Of a stretch of DNA of 64,000 nucleotides, positions 61,189-64,000 are shown in pieces. The notes below the pieces were generated by a model. The model did not search any database, was not told the DNA's origin, and was given only the letters and a program-made list of their open reading frames with translations. This DNA is from JAFGTX01 sp942492225 (GTDB lineage: Bacteria > Bacillota > Clostridia > Peptostreptococcales > Acidaminobacteraceae). The position numbers were made by a program, and so were the translations under genes. Every line of letters starts with the position of its first letter. Positions within the stretch are counted from its first letter, which is position 1. The stretch lies in NCBI GenBank assembly GCA_942492225.1, contig CALODS010000077.1, positions 1 through 64,000 of the forward strand, read 5' to 3'.

Positions 61189-61550
61189 GATTGACGCTCC
61201 CGAAAAATTTCTACTGCGAAATAATCATAAATACCATTAACAGGTGCTTCGGGTTTTCTAAGTTGAAGTCGAATGGTTTGTACTTTTTCAAATTGTTTGA
61301 AAATCTCTTGCGTTGTTTTTTCTGCTACTGCTTCTATCAGGTTGAAAGCAGGACCTTCTACTATACTTTTTACAACTTCATATACCATACCGTAATGAAC
61401 GGTATCTTCTACATGATCACTGTCTCCAGCTTGTTTTAGCGATACACCAAGTTCTACATCAACAAAAAATTTTTGTCCTAATGTATTCTCGGCTTCCAAT
61501 ACACCATGATACCCAAAAAAACCTAAATTTTTTAATATTATTTTATCCAT
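61182..61550 (-). CDS. folB: Dihydroneopterin aldolase
   Basis: A 122-residue FolB: MDKIILKNLGFFGYHGVLEAENTLGQKFFVDVELG (active-site Glu and Tyr region), DTVHYGMVYEVVKSIVEG and LIEAVAEKTTQEIF, then LRKPEAPV with the catalytic Lys. It cleaves dihydroneopterin to hydroxymethyl-dihydropterin and glycolaldehyde. Its ATG follows the folP stop directly. Confidence 0.96.
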   Translation of the reverse strand: MDKIILKNLGFFGYHGVLEAENTLGQKFFVDVELGVSLKQAGDSDHVEDTVHYGMVYEVVKSIVEGPAFNLIEAVAEKTTQEIFKQFEKVQTIRLQLRKPEAPVNGIYDYFAVEIFRERQSC

Positions 61551-62387
61551 TTAAATTGTTCCTCTCATAATTGCATCCATCACTTTAGAGGCCCTTACAT
61601 GTGCTTTAACATCATGAACTCTTATGATATCAACCCCAAGGCTAATCCCATAAACATTGGTTGCCAAAGTACCCTCTAAACGTTCTTCAGCAGGCAAATT
61701 AAGGATTTTACCAATCATCGACTTCCTTGAGGTCCCTAGTAAGATGGGCATCTCCCAGTCTACTATCTCTTTTAATCGCTTCATTACTATAACATTTTGT
61801 TCTGGTGTTTTACCAAATCCTATTCCAGGATCTAATACAAGCTGTGATTTATCTAATCTATTTTCATCAGCAATAGCATAAGTTTTCATAAAAAATTCAT
61901 GCATACTTTCTATAATATCTTTTGAATACACTGTATCCTGTTGATTGTGCATTGCAATTACAGGCACCTTAAATTTAGCTGCAACTTTTGCAATTTCAGG
62001 TTCTCTTTGCATGCCCCAAACATCATTGATGATATCAGCACCTACTGATAATGCAGCCTCTGCCACTTTTGATTTATAAGTGTCAATAGAGATAAGGACA
62101 TCAAATCTTTCTCGAATTGCTTTAATAATTGGTGTAACCCGTTCTAATTCCTCTTTTTCTCCAACTTCATTTGAACCAGGACGCGTTGATTCTCCACCAA
62201 CATCTATGATATCGGCACCCTCTTCAATCATTTCCTCAACATGCTTTAAAGCATTCTCAACCGAGTTAAATTTTCCACCATCAGAAAATGAATCTGGTGT
62301 AACATTTAAAATCCCCATTATAAGGGTTCTTTCTCCAAGTAAAATTTCTTTGTCTCTAGAAAATAATAATCTTTTCTTCCCAATCAT
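61551..62387 (-). CDS. folP: Dihydropteroate synthase
   Basis: The 278-residue product has the two DHPS signatures MGILNVTPDSFSDGGKF and EEGADIIDVGGESTRPGS. VISIDTYKS-type and DPGIGFGK motifs follow (LISIDTYKSKVAE, LVLDPGIGFGKTPEQN, LLGTSRKSMIG). It joins p-aminobenzoate with the HPPK product and is the sulfonamide target. pabC, folE, folB and folK surround it. Confidence 0.97.
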   Translation of the reverse strand: MIGKKRLLFSRDKEILLGERTLIMGILNVTPDSFSDGGKFNSVENALKHVEEMIEEGADIIDVGGESTRPGSNEVGEKEELERVTPIIKAIRERFDVLISIDTYKSKVAEAALSVGADIINDVWGMQREPEIAKVAAKFKVPVIAMHNQQDTVYSKDIIESMHEFFMKTYAIADENRLDKSQLVLDPGIGFGKTPEQNVIVMKRLKEIVDWEMPILLGTSRKSMIGKILNLPAEERLEGTLATNVYGISLGVDIIRVHDVKAHVRASKVMDAIMRGTI

Positions 62388-62395
62388 AGCGCTAC

Positions 62396-62971
62396 CTACC
62401 GACTAAAACTAATGAGGCTCATCGCCTCAGATCTCGAACGGGCATCTGTTTTGAAAATACCTCTAACCGCTGACGTCAATGTTTTCGATCCTGGTTTCTT
62501 TATTCCTCTCATGGTCATACACATATGCTCAGCTTCAACAACGACAATAACACCTGCTGGATCTAATTTTTCTACCATTGCATCCGCAATGGCACTCGTT
62601 AGACGCTCCTGTAACTGAGGTCTTTTAGCCACAGTGTCTACAACTCTTGCTAATTTGCTTAACCCAGTAAGCTTTCCATTTCTAGGGATATAACCCACAT
62701 GTGCCTTACCATAAAACGGAACCAAGTGATGTTCGCATGTTGAATAAAATGGGATATCTTTAACGAGGACGAGTTCTTCGTGATTGTCCTCTTCAAAAAA
62801 TATTTCTAGGTGTTTGCCTTCATCTTGGCCCATACCTGCAAATATTTCTTCATACATATTTGCAATTCTCTTTGGTGTATCGATTAGTCCTTCACGATCT
62901 GGATCTTCACCAATCGCTTCCAATATATCTCTCACGGCATTTTTTATTTTTTCTTTATCAACTGTTTTCAT
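62396..62971 (-). CDS. folE: GTP cyclohydrolase I
   Basis: A 191-residue FolE from the ATG at 62971 (AGGG upstream). It has KDIPFYSTCEHHLVPFYGKAHVGYIP (zinc Cys and His-His), KLTGLSKLARVVDTVAKRPQLQERLT and a second zinc Cys in EAEHMCMTMRGIKKPGS. It is the zinc-dependent type IA enzyme that opens the folate pathway from GTP. An in-frame GTG 12 bases upstream is less likely. Confidence 0.97.
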   Translation of the reverse strand: MKTVDKEKIKNAVRDILEAIGEDPDREGLIDTPKRIANMYEEIFAGMGQDEGKHLEIFFEEDNHEELVLVKDIPFYSTCEHHLVPFYGKAHVGYIPRNGKLTGLSKLARVVDTVAKRPQLQERLTSAIADAMVEKLDPAGVIVVVEAEHMCMTMRGIKKPGSKTLTSAVRGIFKTDARSRSEAMSLISFSR

Positions 62972-62979
62972 TTTATCCC

Positions 62980-63699
62980 TCACTCTTCTTCTGGAAACGC
63001 GTCATGGATCCATGTATTTATAGGACCTCCTAGAGCATTTGTTATTTTATCATGTAGCACTTCTATCAATTCAAATTGCATTATTATGTCGGATGTCAAT
63101 AAGATCTCTTCAATTAGCATCCCTATGGCAATATCTAAATGTTTTATTTTTTCTATCCATCTTTTTTTCTTCAAAGGGACAAATTGATGATTCAACTTAA
63201 ATAAGACCATCATCATCGTCGCTAACCATTCATTTATTAGAAATTTTGCTATCGCTTTTTCATTTAGCCGATTTCTTATATCTTCTAATCCGTTTGTTAA
63301 ATAAAAACTCCAATATTCTTTCTTTAAATCACTGAGTGGTTCCGGACCCTTCTCCCAAATTCCTTTACTCTCCATAATCAAATGATCTATACCTTTGGAG
63401 TAAACAATTTTACCACTCGCTAATATTTCAATCCACAAAAGATTTTTCTTATTAATAGCCAACTCAACAAATGGTATAGGTAAATAACTCATGTCTATGT
63501 CTACACCATTGATTTGTCTCACAGATCGCCTGTTTTTGTCACCAGTATTGGTTAGTACAATAAGATCAATATCGTTAAGCAGTTCAAAGGTTTCATCTGT
63601 TGCAAGTGCCCCTTTACCCACAAGAAGAACCCCCATGACAGTTTCGTCGCTTTTTAATCGTTCCAATTCTTTTCTGTAAATTGATTGCTTATGAGCCAT
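62980..63699 (-). CDS. Nucleotidyltransferase-like protein of the folate operon
   Basis: A 239-residue soluble protein. Residues 22-50 (GVLLVGKGALATDETFELLNDIDLIVLT) resemble the GS-plus-DxD core of minimal nucleotidyltransferases, with DID as metal ligands; a third acid may be in GVDIDMSYLP. The rest is helical (HEPN-like), ending near FPEEE. It overlaps the end of pabC by 11 bases and precedes folE by 8, so it is firmly in the folate operon, yet no known folate step needs it. Role unknown. Confidence 0.65.
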   Translation of the reverse strand: MAHKQSIYRKELERLKSDETVMGVLLVGKGALATDETFELLNDIDLIVLTNTGDKNRRSVRQINGVDIDMSYLPIPFVELAINKKNLLWIEILASGKIVYSKGIDHLIMESKGIWEKGPEPLSDLKKEYWSFYLTNGLEDIRNRLNEKAIAKFLINEWLATMMMVLFKLNHQFVPLKKKRWIEKIKHLDIAIGMLIEEILLTSDIIMQFELIEVLHDKITNALGGPINTWIHDAFPEEE

Positions 63700-64000
63700 T
63701 AAGTACCTCCATCAGTTTTACAACAAAGGGCAATGTCTCTTTTGGAATACCTAAAAATTCTGTAACAGGCATCACACCCATCACACTATTTGTAATAAAT
63801 AAGCTATCAGATTCAAGTAAATCTTCTGTTGTCAATTGACATTCTTGGATTTCTATATTGAGTTTACCGCACTGATTCAACACTTGCCGACGCATAACAC
63901 CTGGTAACAATCCGCAAGAGATATCTGGTGTCTTAACGATGCCATTTTTTAAGAGAAATAAATTTGATACCGTCCCTTCAGTAACTAGATCTTCTTCATT
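63689..64000 (-). CDS. pabC: Aminodeoxychorismate lyase PabC (class IV aminotransferase), C-terminal part
   Basis: The gene runs off the right edge; 103 codons are visible. NEEDLVTEGTVSNLFLLKNG, then GLLPGVMRRQVL and LFITNSVMGVMPVTEF are the C-terminal signatures of PLP fold-type IV enzymes. The TEGTVSN and TNSVMGVMPV wording fits 4-amino-4-deoxychorismate lyase, the last step to p-aminobenzoate. The folate operon context supports PabC over branched-chain or D-amino-acid aminotransferases. Confidence 0.85.
   Translation of the reverse strand, partial: NEEDLVTEGTVSNLFLLKNGIVKTPDISCGLLPGVMRRQVLNQCGKLNIEIQECQLTTEDLLESDSLFITNSVMGVMPVTEFLGIPKETLPFVVKLMEVLNGS

Overview
The window is low-GC DNA from an anaerobic, Gram-positive Clostridia-type bacterium; genus cannot be fixed from sequence alone. 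The evidence is strong AGGAGG-type ribosome binding sites, U-tailed terminators, YycH/YycI/WalJ proteins, a DnaD/DnaI-type helicase-loading pair, and selenium-metabolism genes typical of clostridia. Almost all genes lie on the minus strand. The gene set rpsF-ssb-rpsR, yybS-like, gdpP, rplI, dnaB, purA, walR-walK-yycH-yycI-walJ and rlmH matches the block left of oriC in Bacillus subtilis. The window is therefore probably origin-proximal, with oriC beyond its right edge.

Layout: 0-1.5 kb, an IS3-family element cut by the window edge plus a decayed IS3 transposase. 1.5-7.3 kb, a leftward cluster of an iron/2-aminoethylphosphonate-class ABC importer (fused permease, ATPase, lipoprotein), an MtaA-like (UroD-fold) methyltransferase and a PP2C-like phosphatase. 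7.3-8.1 kb, mostly decayed DNA with a GGDEF remnant. 8.1-13.4 kb, rlmH, a DUF2798 protein with a structured leader, a queuosine-salvage operon (radical SAM protein plus YhhQ) behind a candidate preQ1-I riboswitch, an MFS exporter behind a leader peptide and tandem terminators, and an MscS channel. 13.4-21.4 kb, a frameshifted pgsA, a CcdA/TlpA thiol-redox pair whose TlpA has an in-frame TGA exactly at the first redox Cys (candidate selenoprotein), an M42 peptidase, zwf-gnd-cyclase and a TPR-GAF protein. 21.4-29.5 kb, the Wal (YycFG) regulon block with an M23 endopeptidase. 29.7-31.8 kb, a rightward dnaD-dnaI pair. 31.8-39.9 kb, purA, dnaB, rplI, gdpP, a DUF2232 protein and rpsR-ssb-rpsF.

40-64 kb: a GGDEF-EAL protein; DUF951, DUF3343 and YedF (selenium metabolism); CvpA and DUF5711 proteins; an RlmL-type methyltransferase; a degenerate hybrid kinase next to a compact Tad (Flp pilus) locus; an SPFH/NfeD pair; a second diguanylate cyclase with a STAS-like protein; YitT; a DnaA-box cluster; an arsR-permease-thioredoxin operon with a consensus promoter and palindromic operator; and a folate operon (pabC, nucleotidyltransferase-like gene, folE, folP, folB, folK).

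Leads I rate highest: the UGA-containing CcdA-linked TlpA supported by yedF/DUF3343 elsewhere in the window, the preQ1 riboswitch controlling a radical-SAM/YhhQ operon, the leader-peptide attenuator of the MFS pump, and the DnaA-box cluster at 58.9-59.1 kb. Two homopolymer frameshifts (pgsA, and a secreted protein in the wal operon) may be sequencing errors and should be checked first.
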